Assembly (NCBI RefSeq): GCF_042643165.1
Contig: NZ_JBHRSH010000002.1
Location: 1,054,001 to 1,118,000, forward strand
Reading direction: 5' to 3'
From: Hyphococcus aureus
GTDB taxonomy: Bacteria > Pseudomonadota > Alphaproteobacteria > Caulobacterales > Parvularculaceae
Length of the DNA stretch: 64,000 bases
How positions within the stretch are numbered: position 1 is the first letter of the stretch; each line of letters starts with the position of its first letter. Made by a program: the position numbers and the translations under genes. The notes under the pieces are model-generated. The model was not told the origin of the DNA, did no database searches, and saw nothing but the letters and a program-made list of their open reading frames with translations. Positions 7,554-16,170 of the stretch are shown here, piece by piece.

Positions 7554-8888
7554 GTGACCATTCTTGAGCAATATCTGGCGAAGACTCGTGGTTCCGCGAG
7601 CCTCGCCTCAGCAGCGCCCGACGTCCTGCCGGGCGGCGTTGTCACCGACACCCGCATTTTCGACCCCTACGGCATCTATGTGAACAGAGCCGAAGGCGTC
7701 CGCAAATGGGATGTGGACGGCAACGAGTATCTCGACTTTTTCGGTGGTCATGGCGCCAACCTGCTTGGGCATTGCCCGCCGGCCGTTGTGAAGGCGGCGC
7801 AGGACGCTCTCGCCCGGGGCGTACAGTTCGCCGCGAACCAACCGCTGGAAATCGATCTCGCGCGCGAGATCATTCGTCTTGTGCCTTCGGCGGAACGCGT
7901 GCGCTTCACCGGCTCAGGCACAGAAGCCACCTTGCTCGCCATTCGCCTTGCGCGCGCTGCGACGGGCCGCAGAAAAATCGTGCGCTTCGCCAGTCACTAT
8001 CATGGCTGGCACGATCACGCGGCGTCCGGCTATGCGGGTGAATTCGACGGCTCGCCTGCGCCGGGCGTCTTGAGTGCGATTGCGGATGAGACCGTTCTGC
8101 TGCCGCCGGGAGACGAGAATGCGCTCGCGGACGCGGTCGCCCGTTTCGGCGGCGATATCGCGGCCTTCCTGATCGAACCGGTCGGAACGCATTTCGGCGT
8201 CGTCCCGCTAAACCCCTACTTCCTGCACAAAATCGAAGCAGCAGCGAAAAACACTGGCTCGTTATTCATCTTGGATGAGGTATTGAGCGGCTTTCGCGTC
8301 GCGCCGGGAGGCGCGCAATCAATATACGGCCTTGCGCCAGATCTCACGACACTGGCGAAGATTCTTTGCGGCGGGCTGCCGGGGGGCGCCGTGGCTGGCC
8401 GCGCCGACATTCTCGATTTGCTATCCGCCGATCCCGCACGGCGCGGCGGCAAGACCAAAGTTCTGCATCAGGGCACCTTTACAGGCAATCCGGTTTCCAT
8501 GGCCGCTGGCCTCGCCATGCTCGCCGAACTGCAGCGCATAAATGCATGCGATAGGGTCAATGCGCTTGGCGAACTCGCGCGACGCCGGCTCAACGAAACC
8601 GCGCGCTCGGAAAATCTCCCATTTCATTTTTACGGTGCGTTTTCGATTTTCCATGTTTTATTTACGGAAACGCCTTGCGCAGATATGACCTACAAGGATT
8701 ACCTTCCGCGCCCGCAGCCCCTGACCAACCGGCTGCGCATGGCCCTCAACCTGCTCGGCGTCGATGTGAATACGCGCTGCAGCGGATTATTGAGCGCTGC
8801 GCATGAAGAAGCCGACATTGAGACGCTGTGCGCCGCGCTTATCGAAGCCGGCAAGATGCTTGAAGCGGAAAATCTCCTGCCCCGATAA
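7554..8888 (+). CDS. Class III PLP aminotransferase, glutamate-1-semialdehyde-aminomutase-like
   Basis: PLP enzyme that moves or removes an amino group. 444 residues from the GTG at 7554, which lies 7 bases after the preceding stop; an upstream TTG inside that gene is less likely. Landmarks: TGSGTEATLLAIRLARAATGR near residue 120 (phosphate-binding), HYHGWHDHA near 150, the ILDEVLSGFR Asp motif near 240, AKILCGGLPGGAVAG (PLP lysine) near 270 and HQGTFTGNPVSMAAG near 305. GSA aminomutase makes ALA from glutamyl-tRNA, but this genome has a Shemin hemA, so a heme role is unlikely. Stereo-inverting D-phenylglycine aminotransferases belong to the same branch and are of similar length, which fits a D-amino-acid role (inference). 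Confidence 0.8.
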   Translation: MTILEQYLAKTRGSASLASAAPDVLPGGVVTDTRIFDPYGIYVNRAEGVRKWDVDGNEYLDFFGGHGANLLGHCPPAVVKAAQDALARGVQFAANQPLEIDLAREIIRLVPSAERVRFTGSGTEATLLAIRLARAATGRRKIVRFASHYHGWHDHAASGYAGEFDGSPAPGVLSAIADETVLLPPGDENALADAVARFGGDIAAFLIEPVGTHFGVVPLNPYFLHKIEAAAKNTGSLFILDEVLSGFRVAPGGAQSIYGLAPDLTTLAKILCGGLPGGAVAGRADILDLLSADPARRGGKTKVLHQGTFTGNPVSMAAGLAMLAELQRINACDRVNALGELARRRLNETARSENLPFHFYGAFSIFHVLFTETPCADMTYKDYLPRPQPLTNRLRMALNLLGVDVNTRCSGLLSAAHEEADIETLCAALIEAGKMLEAENLLPR

Positions 8889-8894
8889 GGCCGG

Positions 8895-9473
8895 TCAGAT
8901 TTCATCCCCGGTCAACCGCGCCAGCAGTTCAATCAGGGTTTTCTTTTCCGCCTTGGTCAGCACGCCGGCGAAATTCTTTTCATGCATTTCAACTTTCGGC
9001 TGAGCCGCGGCGATCAACGCCTCCCCGGCCGGCGTCAGGCGCAACGAATAAACCCGGCGGTCTTCCTTGCGGCGCACCCGTCGCACCCACCCCATCTTCA
9101 CGAAACGGCTGATGATCGGCACAATAGTTGATCGGTCAATGCCGGTCGCTTCGGCCAGACGCATCTGGCTGAGGCCCGGATTGAGACCGATCAACAAGAG
9201 CACGCTGTATTGTCCCGGGGCAAGTTGCTCCTCACGCAAGGCTTCGCTGAAAGTCTGAAACAGCACGCTGCCTGCGCGGCGTACGCGATAGCCGACCAGT
9301 GTCGGCAACGACCCAAATTCAATGTCAGTCGACGCCTCTTCTTCGGGCTCGCTGGCGGCATTGGGTTTAGCGCGAGCGGGTTTGGCCGACTTGATCTTAG
9401 TCTTTGCGTTGGCGGTTTTCAACTTGCGTCCTGTCGTTGTCCCTGACCGAATGGCTGGCCTTAAGCGCACCAT
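8895..9473 (-). CDS. MarR-family transcriptional regulator with basic N-terminal extension
   Basis: 192 residues. A winged-helix MarR domain spans about residues 50-190: helix LVGYRVRRAGSVLFQTF, recognition part LAEATGIDRSTIVPIISRF, and the wing VRRKEDRRVYSLRLTPAG. The first 45 residues are rich in Lys, Ala and Thr and are not part of the normal fold. No clear ribosome site precedes the first ATG, so a later start is possible. It lies inside the D-amino-acid island, convergent with the aminotransferase gene (6 bases apart) and followed by nothing else on its strand. It is a candidate to bind the repeated TTTG-TACCATC elements, but I see no copy before its own gene. The ligand is unknown. Confidence 0.85.
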   Translation of the reverse strand: MVRLRPAIRSGTTTGRKLKTANAKTKIKSAKPARAKPNAASEPEEEASTDIEFGSLPTLVGYRVRRAGSVLFQTFSEALREEQLAPGQYSVLLLIGLNPGLSQMRLAEATGIDRSTIVPIISRFVKMGWVRRVRRKEDRRVYSLRLTPAGEALIAAAQPKVEMHEKNFAGVLTKAEKKTLIELLARLTGDEI

Positions 9474-9738
9474 GTCATATGTAGCGCCGTGTTACCGCGA
9501 TCCCCGCCGGATGGCGAGAGGGAAGCCGCTAAAAACAGACTCAATCATCACTGTCAATTAACCGGCATCTAACTTTCCACCAGCCGAACGTATACAATAA
9601 AGCCGAACGCGACCCATGCAAAAACCCCGCATCCGCAAGAGCAGATGCGCGGGCTTTTGTTTCTGGCGCCTGCTTGAGCAGGCGAAGAATGGCCGGAGCG
9701 CGCTTGTCGCTCCGGCCCGACACCCCGGAGAGAGGTCC
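9474..9738. other. Intergenic stretch between TonB receptor 3' end and MarR start
   Basis: 265 bases. It holds the strong terminator at 9620-9658 and the MarR promoter region. No operator copy and no gene were seen. Confidence 0.5.
9620..9658 (-). terminator. Rho-independent terminator of the TonB receptor gene
   Basis: On the minus strand a stem CCCGC(G)CATC / GATGCGGG with a 10-base loop is followed by GTTTTTGC, about 85 bases after the receptor stop. The opposite strand also ends in a short T run, so it may work in both directions. Confidence 0.75.
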
Positions 9739-11952
9739 TTAGAAGTCTTTGCGCAGGCTGATCCCGATCGTTCTCGGGCGGTTGACGTTGACCTTGTCGA
9801 AACCGCTGATGTTGTTGACCAGAAGGCGCGCCCGCTTGTTGGTGGCGTTTTCAACGAACAGCGTCGCCGTCCAGTCGTTGAACTCTACGCCGCCGCGAAG
9901 ATTGAGCAATGTATAGGCCCCGTTCTTACGGTTCAGCGGATCTTCCGGACGGAACAAGGTGTAGCTGCCGCCTGTGTAGGAGAAGATCGGTGTAAAGAAC
10001 GCGTTCAACCCATCGCCTATCGGCGCGCGGTAATGCGCCTGCAGGGAGAATGTCTGCTCAGGCACCAGCGGAAGGCGATCACCCGCAAGGCCCGGGAAAC
10101 TTCCCGGCCCGAAAGCACAGCTCGGGTTCATAGTGATGCGCTCGTCGGCCGTACACGAACCAGGCTGATCCTCGTCGATCTCCGCCTGCTGAATGGAGAA
10201 CGTTCCAGCGAGGCTGAGGTTTTCCGTGATCTCGGCGTTCAATTCGCCCTCGAAACCGATAACCGACGCCTTGCCGGCGTTGCTGGTGTAAACGAACGCG
10301 CTTTGCGGTCCACCCAGCGTGCCCACTTGCACGTCAGACCAGTCGGTATAATAGGCCGCAAAATTAGCGGTCAGACGACCGTCCCACCAAGTCGTTTTGG
10401 CGCCGATCTCATAAGTGCGCAGAGAGTCAGAACCGAACTCATAAGGAATAGATCCGGTCGGATCGATTTGCGCGATAGCGTTGAAACCGCCGGCGCGGAA
10501 ACCTTCAGCCAGCATCGCGTAGATCAGCGCATCTTCAGACGGCTCCCAGGCGAGCTGCGCCTTGAAGACCTTGGATGATTGGTCGATCTGGTTGCGCGTG
10601 TTCGGATTAGGATCAAACGGCGCCGGATTATCCGCGGTCGTCGAGACTGTTCGGTCATATTTGGCTATCCGCCCGCCGGCAGTCGCAGTCAGCGTATCGG
10701 TCAGATGGAAATAGACCTCACCAAAGGCGGCGTATTCAGTGTAGTCGAGCTTGGTGAAAAGATCGAAGAACAACGACTCGTCAGGCAGGTAAACTTGCTG
10801 ACCGGTGTCGCCGAACTCATCGCCCGTATGCAGGAAGAAGCCGCCGACTGTATATTCGAACACACCCGGCTGCGATGTCACGCGAACTTCCTGGCTGAAC
10901 GTCTTGTCGTTTCCAAAATTGTAAATTTTCGCACCGTAGCCTTCAAGTTCGGTGATGTCCTGCTCGCCGATGCGGTCGGTGATGAAATAGGTTGAAGACG
11001 ACGTGACCGTGGCGAAGCCCAGATCGAGATTGCCGGTCAGGTTGTAAATCTGTAGCTGGTCCTTGCTGTATTCATTAACCGCCTTGATCGTTTCGAACTC
11101 GCCCGGCACTACACCAGTCGGAAACCATGGCCGCATCAGGAAGGGCGGAAAGCGCGACGGCGGCGCCATGAACCCCGGCGTGTCCTCGTTCAGGGAATCC
11201 GAAGTTTGATCCTGGAAGAATGCTGTGAAACTCAGATCGAAAACGTCGTTCGGCGTCCAGCGCACATTCACGCGCCCGCCCTGTACGTCGCTTGAGTTGA
11301 CGTCTTTTTCACCAGTCGCAACATTATCGATAAAACCGCTGAGGTCTTCGAAATAACCAACAGCGCGGATGGCGAGCTTGTCTTCCACCAGCGGGATATT
11401 AACGCCGGCATTGACAAAATAATTCTCACCGCCCTTGTCGGTCGTGCTGAGGCGCCCTTCGACAAAACCCTCATATTTCGTGGAATCGGCCTCTTTCAGA
11501 ATCGTCTTCACCGTGCCGCCCATGGAGCCGCGGCCATAAAGCGTGCCTTGCGGACCACGCAGCACCTCTATGCGCTCCACATCGTAAAGGCGCACATCAG
11601 ACTGAGTGCCGGCGCTGATTGGAAATTCGCCGACATATTGCGCGACGAGCCCGCCCTCGATCAAGCGGCTCGAATTGATGCCGCGGATAATGTATTGCTT
11701 CCTGCCCGGACCGTAATCAATGACCGCAACGCCCGGCACCGTGCGGAAATAATCGTTGAACTCAACCGCGCCCAGGCGCTGAATATCGGCGCCGGAGATT
11801 GCGCTCACAGCCAGCGGCGTATCCTGCAGCGATTGTTCGCGCTTTTGCGCCGTGACGACAATAACATCGTCGGTTTCCGCCTGCGCGGCCGCCGGCGCGC
11901 AAAGCGCGACGAGACCTGCCGCCATTAACAGGTTTTTCTTCGTGATCTTCAT
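9739..11952 (-). CDS. TonB-dependent outer-membrane receptor
   Basis: Outer-membrane active transporter powered by TonB-ExbBD. 737 residues. Signal peptide MKITKKNLLMAAGLVALCAPAAAQA (cleaved after AQA), then a TonB-box-like DDVIVVTAQKRE, the plug domain (about 40-160) with PGVAVIDYG, QYIIRGI and IEVLRGPQGTLYGRGSMGGTV, and a beta barrel ending in SLRKDF with terminal Phe. Barrel strands follow the short-loop pattern of the CirA/FecA-like group common in Caulobacterales. A 17-base operator copy lies about 80 bases upstream. In this island it is the natural entry route for D-residue peptides or N-acyl amino acids; this is inference, as receptor substrates cannot be read from sequence. Confidence 0.93.
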   Translation of the reverse strand: MKITKKNLLMAAGLVALCAPAAAQAETDDVIVVTAQKREQSLQDTPLAVSAISGADIQRLGAVEFNDYFRTVPGVAVIDYGPGRKQYIIRGINSSRLIEGGLVAQYVGEFPISAGTQSDVRLYDVERIEVLRGPQGTLYGRGSMGGTVKTILKEADSTKYEGFVEGRLSTTDKGGENYFVNAGVNIPLVEDKLAIRAVGYFEDLSGFIDNVATGEKDVNSSDVQGGRVNVRWTPNDVFDLSFTAFFQDQTSDSLNEDTPGFMAPPSRFPPFLMRPWFPTGVVPGEFETIKAVNEYSKDQLQIYNLTGNLDLGFATVTSSSTYFITDRIGEQDITELEGYGAKIYNFGNDKTFSQEVRVTSQPGVFEYTVGGFFLHTGDEFGDTGQQVYLPDESLFFDLFTKLDYTEYAAFGEVYFHLTDTLTATAGGRIAKYDRTVSTTADNPAPFDPNPNTRNQIDQSSKVFKAQLAWEPSEDALIYAMLAEGFRAGGFNAIAQIDPTGSIPYEFGSDSLRTYEIGAKTTWWDGRLTANFAAYYTDWSDVQVGTLGGPQSAFVYTSNAGKASVIGFEGELNAEITENLSLAGTFSIQQAEIDEDQPGSCTADERITMNPSCAFGPGSFPGLAGDRLPLVPEQTFSLQAHYRAPIGDGLNAFFTPIFSYTGGSYTLFRPEDPLNRKNGAYTLLNLRGGVEFNDWTATLFVENATNKRARLLVNNISGFDKVNVNRPRTIGISLRKDF

Positions 11953-12032
11953 GCCTAGCCCCTCTTTGCAGACGGCGCTTCGCTTCTGCGCGCACCGCCC
12001 CCTTTGCCTATGAAAAGCACCCTAACGAATAT

Positions 12033-12049
12033 TAGATGGTAATGCAAAC
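12033..12049 (-). promoter_or_regulatory. Island operator copy 3 (17-base form, before TonB receptor)
   Basis: TAGATGGTAATGCAAAC, the exact reverse complement of 6181-6197. It lies 81 bases upstream of the receptor start and reads in the same direction relative to its gene as copy 2. A partial second copy (GCCATCTATTTAGG) follows at 12059-12072. Confidence 0.65.
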
Positions 12050-12151
12050 TGTTTTTCTAGCCATCTATTTAGGTCACAGCAAAAAACGCCGCCCGGCAGG
12101 GAGCGACACATGAAAGTCACAAGCTTCTAAAGGACAAAAGATGCGCGCCGC

Positions 12152-13078
12152 CTAAGCGACTGCGGTCACCCAGTCGAGATGTTTTTGATCGCGGCCGCGC
12201 ACGCATTCGCTGTAAGCGGCCTGCATCATACGGGTGATCTCGCCCGGCGTCCCGGCGGCTATCTGTCTGTCATCAATTGCAATTACAGGAGTGACTTCTG
12301 CCGCTGTGCCGGTCACGAAAATCTCATCGGCGCAATAAAGCTCATCACGGGTTAACTGTCTTTCGTGAACCATCAGGCCACGATCGGCAGCCAGCGTCAT
12401 CACCGTGTCTCGTGTGATGCCTTCGAGTATATTGACACGGTCCGGTGTCACGATTTCGCCATTCCGAATAACGAAAATATTCGATGTGGAACACTCGGCC
12501 ACATGCCCCTGCGCATCGAGCATCAGGGCGTCCGTATAGCCAGAGCGGCGCGCCTCCATCACCGCCATCATTGAATTGATATAATGACCATTGGCCTTGG
12601 CTTTTCCCATAACCGCATTCACATGATGACGGATATAAGAAGAGGTTTTCACCGTGATCCCCGCCTCCTGCGCATCGGCGCCGAGATAAGCGTCCCAGGC
12701 CCAGGCTGCAATAGCGAGATGCGTGTCGTTGCCGGCGGCGGAGACACCGACAGTCTTGCCGTCATAATAGCAAACAGGCCTGATATAACAGCTTTTCAGC
12801 CCGCTCCGGCGCACCACATCGATTTGCGCGGCGCTGACCTCTTCGTGCGAAAACGGAACCTCCATGCCGAGGATTTTCGCTGAGTCGAACAACCGTCTTG
12901 TGTGATCGTAGAGCCGGAAAATCGCTGGTCCGCGCGCACCGTCATAAGCGCGCACGCCTTCGAAAACGCCGGCGCCATGCTGAAACGTATAGGACAGAAT
13001 ATGCACCTTCGCTTCCGCCCAGGGCGTGAAGCGACCGTCGACCCAGATATCGCCGGCGCCTTCTTCCATTGAGTGCAT
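12152..13078 (-). CDS. ilvE: Class IV PLP aminotransferase, branched-chain (IlvE) type
   Basis: Transaminates branched-chain amino acids with 2-oxoglutarate; fold type IV, the fold shared with D-amino acid aminotransferase. 308 residues, as E. coli IlvE. Landmarks: HGAGVFEGVRAY near residue 35, YIRPVCYYDGKTVGV near 97, the PLP lysine in AVMGKAKANGHYINSMM near 160, and EARRSGYTDALMLDAQGHVAECSTSNIFVI near 175-205. Sequence character favours IlvE over D-alanine aminotransferase, but its place in the island and an operator 57 bases upstream suggest a dedicated catabolic copy. Start at the first ATG with AAGGGA about 10 bases upstream; an ATG three codons later is possible. Confidence 0.85.
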   Translation of the reverse strand: MHSMEEGAGDIWVDGRFTPWAEAKVHILSYTFQHGAGVFEGVRAYDGARGPAIFRLYDHTRRLFDSAKILGMEVPFSHEEVSAAQIDVVRRSGLKSCYIRPVCYYDGKTVGVSAAGNDTHLAIAAWAWDAYLGADAQEAGITVKTSSYIRHHVNAVMGKAKANGHYINSMMAVMEARRSGYTDALMLDAQGHVAECSTSNIFVIRNGEIVTPDRVNILEGITRDTVMTLAADRGLMVHERQLTRDELYCADEIFVTGTAAEVTPVIAIDDRQIAAGTPGEITRMMQAAYSECVRGRDQKHLDWVTAVA

Positions 13079-13134
13079 GACAGGGATTCCCTTTCCGGAT
13101 TGCTTGCAAACAACGCCGGCTTTCCATAATTAGT

Positions 13135-13150
13135 TTTGGTTACCATCAAA
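13135..13150. promoter_or_regulatory. Island operator copy 4 (TTTGGTTACCATCAAA)
   Basis: Near-palindromic version (TTTG ... CAAA ends) one base shorter than the copy at 20484. Lies 57 bases before the ilvE-like start on the minus strand. Confidence 0.6.
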
Positions 13151-13190
13151 TTACAAAATCGTCCAGCAAAAGCAGGCGTTTGAATTTTTG

Positions 13191-13204
13191 TTTGCATTAC
13201 CAAC
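13191..13204 (+). promoter_or_regulatory. Island operator copy 5 (TTTGCATTACCAAC)
   Basis: Differs from copies 1 and 2 by one base. Lies 107 bases before the TPP-enzyme start. Confidence 0.55.
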
Positions 13205-13311
13205 TTTTATACAGGATAAATGCTTCCCTCCGCATATCTCCAAACCGGGAAGCGACAAAAATTTTCACCGCGCAAAATGCGCGCCTCACAGAAAAACAAC
13301 ACAGAGGTACT

Positions 13312-15021
13312 ATGTATTCGGCCAGCATGGCGCTGTTGACAGCTCTCGAAGAAGCGGGCGTTGAATTCATTTTTGCAAATTTCGGGAGCGATCACGCCGG
13401 TCTGCTCGAAGCAATTGCAGAGGCGCGGCGCCAGAACATAAACTTACCGCGCATCATCACCTCGCCTCATGAAGCCGTCGCACTGAGCGCCGCCCATGGT
13501 CACGCCATGGTGTCAGGAAAAGCGCAGGCCGTATTCGTGCATGTGGATTGCGGCACGCAGTCTCTTGCAGGCGGAATGCATAACGCCGACCGCGGCCGCA
13601 CCCCGGTTTTCATCTTCGCAGGGCTCTCCCCTTTCACCCAGGACGGCGAACTGCCGGGCAGCCGTAACGAATTTATTCAATGGATTCAGGACGCCCACGA
13701 CCAGACCGGCATTGTGCGCGGTTCGGTCCGCTACGCCAATGAAGTTCGCACGGGCCGCAACATCAAGCAGATCACCAATCGTGCGCTGCAATTCGCGCAA
13801 AGCGATCCTCAAGGGCCCGTTTACGTAACAGCAGCCCGAGAAGTTCTGGAAGAGACCGTCCCTCCCTGCTCAGTCGTCGCCGAAAAGTGGCGTTCTGTCA
13901 GCAACGCCGCGCTTCATGGCGATGACGCCCGCCTGCTTGCAGAAAAACTTGCAGGAGCGCGCCGCCCGTTGATCGTCACCTCTTACCTTGGCCGCAAGCC
14001 GGAGGCTGTCGCCGCCCTTGAAGCGCTGAGCGAGACACTGGGCGCGGGAGTGCTGGAATCCGTCCCCAGCCGGATGAACTTCCCTCACGATAACCCGCTA
14101 TACCAAGGCAATCAGTGGAACGAACCGCAGCAGAACGATGCGCTGGCTGAGGCCGATGTCGTACTTGCAATCGACACCGACGTGCCCTGGATCGCCGCGC
14201 ATAACCGCCCCGGCGACGAAGCGGCTGTCTTTCACATAGACATCGATCCGCTCAAACAGCAGATGCCGCTGTGGCATATCGGCTCCCTGCGCAGCTTCCG
14301 CGCCGACGCCGCTGTTGCGCTGGAACAAATCACGGCCTCGCTGCGCGAACTGACGCTGGACGATGCGCTTATCGCCGAACGGCGTAATTATTTTGAAACG
14401 CGTCATCACAAACGCGCCGCGGCCTTACGCGCGGCTGAACAACCTGCGGAGGGCGTCACCGCCGCGCATTTCGTGTCGCGTCTGCGCCGCCACGCCAGCG
14501 ACAACACCATTGTTCTGAACGAATCGATCACGGAATATAAAACCATCTGTGATCACATGATGATGACGCGGCCCGGCTCTGCTTTCACCAGCGGCGGCGG
14601 ATCGCTCGGCTGGAACACCGGCGCCGCTCTGGGCGCCAAACTCGCAGCGCCGGATAGCGAAATCATTACAATCGGCGGCGACGGCAGTTATATGTTCTCC
14701 ATCCCCTCAACCGCACACTGGATGGCGCGACGCTACAAGCTGCCCTTCCTCCAGATCGTCCTTAACAATAATGGCTGGAACGCACCGCGTCATTCCATGC
14801 TGTCCGTACATCCGTCAGGAGAAGGCAGCCGCGCTGACGATCTGGACATCAGCTTCGCCCCGGCTCCGGATTACGGCGCTGTCGCCGCAGCAGCAGGCGG
14901 CGCCTTTACACGCCAGGTGCGTGAAAACGCCGAAATCGACGACGCACTAGAGGAAGCATACGCCGCGATTCGCAAGGAAGGACGCTGCGCCGTGCTGGGC
15001 GTCCAGTTGCAACCACGCTAA
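13312..15021 (+). CDS. Thiamine-pyrophosphate-requiring enzyme (acetolactate synthase/2-oxo acid decarboxylase superfamily)
   Basis: TPP enzyme of unknown substrate. 569 residues in the usual three-domain layout. The Pyr domain has ANFGSDHAG near residue 22 and the cofactor-activating Glu in SPHEAVALSAAHGHA near 52. The central domain follows, then the PP domain with the TPP/Mg motif GGDGSYMF near 462 ending in LNNNGWN near 490. The FGSDHAG and DCGTQSLAGG motifs place it in a group usually annotated only as a TPP-requiring protein. Start at the ATG with GAGG 5 bases upstream; the extension to 13180 overlaps the operator. The permease starts 39 bases downstream. Likely role by context: decarboxylation or ligation of 2-oxo acids made by the neighbouring aminotransferases (inference). 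Confidence 0.85.
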   Translation: MYSASMALLTALEEAGVEFIFANFGSDHAGLLEAIAEARRQNINLPRIITSPHEAVALSAAHGHAMVSGKAQAVFVHVDCGTQSLAGGMHNADRGRTPVFIFAGLSPFTQDGELPGSRNEFIQWIQDAHDQTGIVRGSVRYANEVRTGRNIKQITNRALQFAQSDPQGPVYVTAAREVLEETVPPCSVVAEKWRSVSNAALHGDDARLLAEKLAGARRPLIVTSYLGRKPEAVAALEALSETLGAGVLESVPSRMNFPHDNPLYQGNQWNEPQQNDALAEADVVLAIDTDVPWIAAHNRPGDEAAVFHIDIDPLKQQMPLWHIGSLRSFRADAAVALEQITASLRELTLDDALIAERRNYFETRHHKRAAALRAAEQPAEGVTAAHFVSRLRRHASDNTIVLNESITEYKTICDHMMMTRPGSAFTSGGGSLGWNTGAALGAKLAAPDSEIITIGGDGSYMFSIPSTAHWMARRYKLPFLQIVLNNNGWNAPRHSMLSVHPSGEGSRADDLDISFAPAPDYGAVAAAAGGAFTRQVRENAEIDDALEEAYAAIRKEGRCAVLGVQLQPR

Positions 15022-15060
15022 CTGCATAGATACGCCAATGGAAAATATGCGGGAAACGAC

Positions 15061-16164
15061 ATGAAAAAATTCATTCAACGCTACCTTCTGCCTGGCGCGA
15101 TATTCCAGTCCGTTGTTATCGGCGGCGGATATGGCACAGGCCGCGAACTGGCGGAATTTTTCATGCCGCACGGACCACTCGGCGGCCTTTTTTCCATGAT
15201 GGTCGCCACGGCGATCTGGGGAACTGTGCTGGCCGCTTCGTTCGAGTTCGCTCGCGTCACCGGCAGCTACGACTATCGCAGCTTCTTCCGCAATTTGCTG
15301 GGACCGTTCTGGATCCTATTCGAGATCGCCTTCCTCCTGTTCATGGTCATCGTGCTTTCGGTCATTGGCGCAGCGGCGGGTGAGCTCGCTCATGCGGCCT
15401 GGGGCTTGCCGAAATTCGCCGGATCAGGCGGCTTTCTTCTCGCGGTCATCGTGCTGGTTTTCTATGGCTCAAACCTCGTCGCCGGCTTCCTCTCGGTCTG
15501 GTCGCTGTTGCTCTACGTCGTCTATTTTATCTTTCTCGCAACGACGCTCGCCAAAGCCGGCAACGTCGCGATCGCAAATCTCAGCACGCAGCAGGTTACG
15601 CCTGGCTGGCTCTGGGACGGCGTGCGCTATGCGGGTTACAACATGTCAGTTGTTCCCGTTGTCCTGTTCGCAATCCGACCGCTTAAAACCCGTCGCCAGG
15701 CGCTGACTTCAGGCTATCTTGCCGGCATCATCGCCATCGCGCCCGCAGTTTTCTTTTTCATCGCAATGACCGCCTATTACCCCGACATCACATCGGCGGC
15801 CCTCCCGGCGTCGTATATTCTCGACGCGCTGGGCATCTTCTGGCTGACGATCTTGTTCCAGGTGATGCTGCTCGGCACTTTTGTGGAAACCGGCGCCGGG
15901 TTGATCCATTCCGTCAACGAGCGAATCGCGGCGAACTTTGAAGAACGTGGCGCACAGATGTCGCGTTTTGTGCGTCCCGCCGTCGCCTTTGTCATGTTGA
16001 CCGTCTCAATCCTGCTCGCCATGTCTGTGGGGCTGGTCGACCTTATCGCCAAAGGCTACGGTATTCTGACCTATGTCTTCATCGCCATCTTCATCTTACC
16101 GCTGCTGACAGTGGGCGTCTGGAAGATCATGCAAGCGGACAAGCGGTCCAAGACCGCGGGTTGA
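15061..16164 (+). CDS. YkvI-like inner-membrane transporter (LeuT-fold, APC-type)
   Basis: Integral membrane protein, 367 residues, about 10-11 hydrophobic spans. The first span contains GGGYGTGRELAEFF, which resembles the broken first helix of LeuT-fold carriers where substrate and sodium bind. A second glycine-rich break with ETGAGLIHSVNER is seen near residue 276. It has the features of COG3949 (YkvI) proteins, which have no firm substrate. It is the second gene of the TPP-enzyme operon, so uptake of a free (D-)amino acid or export of a product is the best guess. The stop is 6 bases from the convergent DUF819 gene. Confidence 0.75.
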   Translation: MKKFIQRYLLPGAIFQSVVIGGGYGTGRELAEFFMPHGPLGGLFSMMVATAIWGTVLAASFEFARVTGSYDYRSFFRNLLGPFWILFEIAFLLFMVIVLSVIGAAAGELAHAAWGLPKFAGSGGFLLAVIVLVFYGSNLVAGFLSVWSLLLYVVYFIFLATTLAKAGNVAIANLSTQQVTPGWLWDGVRYAGYNMSVVPVVLFAIRPLKTRRQALTSGYLAGIIAIAPAVFFFIAMTAYYPDITSAALPASYILDALGIFWLTILFQVMLLGTFVETGAGLIHSVNERIAANFEERGAQMSRFVRPAVAFVMLTVSILLAMSVGLVDLIAKGYGILTYVFIAIFILPLLTVGVWKIMQADKRSKTAG

Positions 16165-16170
16165 ACAACG

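Larger units (their letters stand above)
13079..13311. promoter_or_regulatory. Divergent promoter region of ilvE-like and TPP-enzyme genes
   Basis: 233 bases between divergent genes, AT-rich in the middle. It holds two operator-like copies, 13135-13150 and 13191-13204, and GAGG just before the ATG at 13312. An extra half-like TTGCAAAC lies near 13104. Confidence 0.55.
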
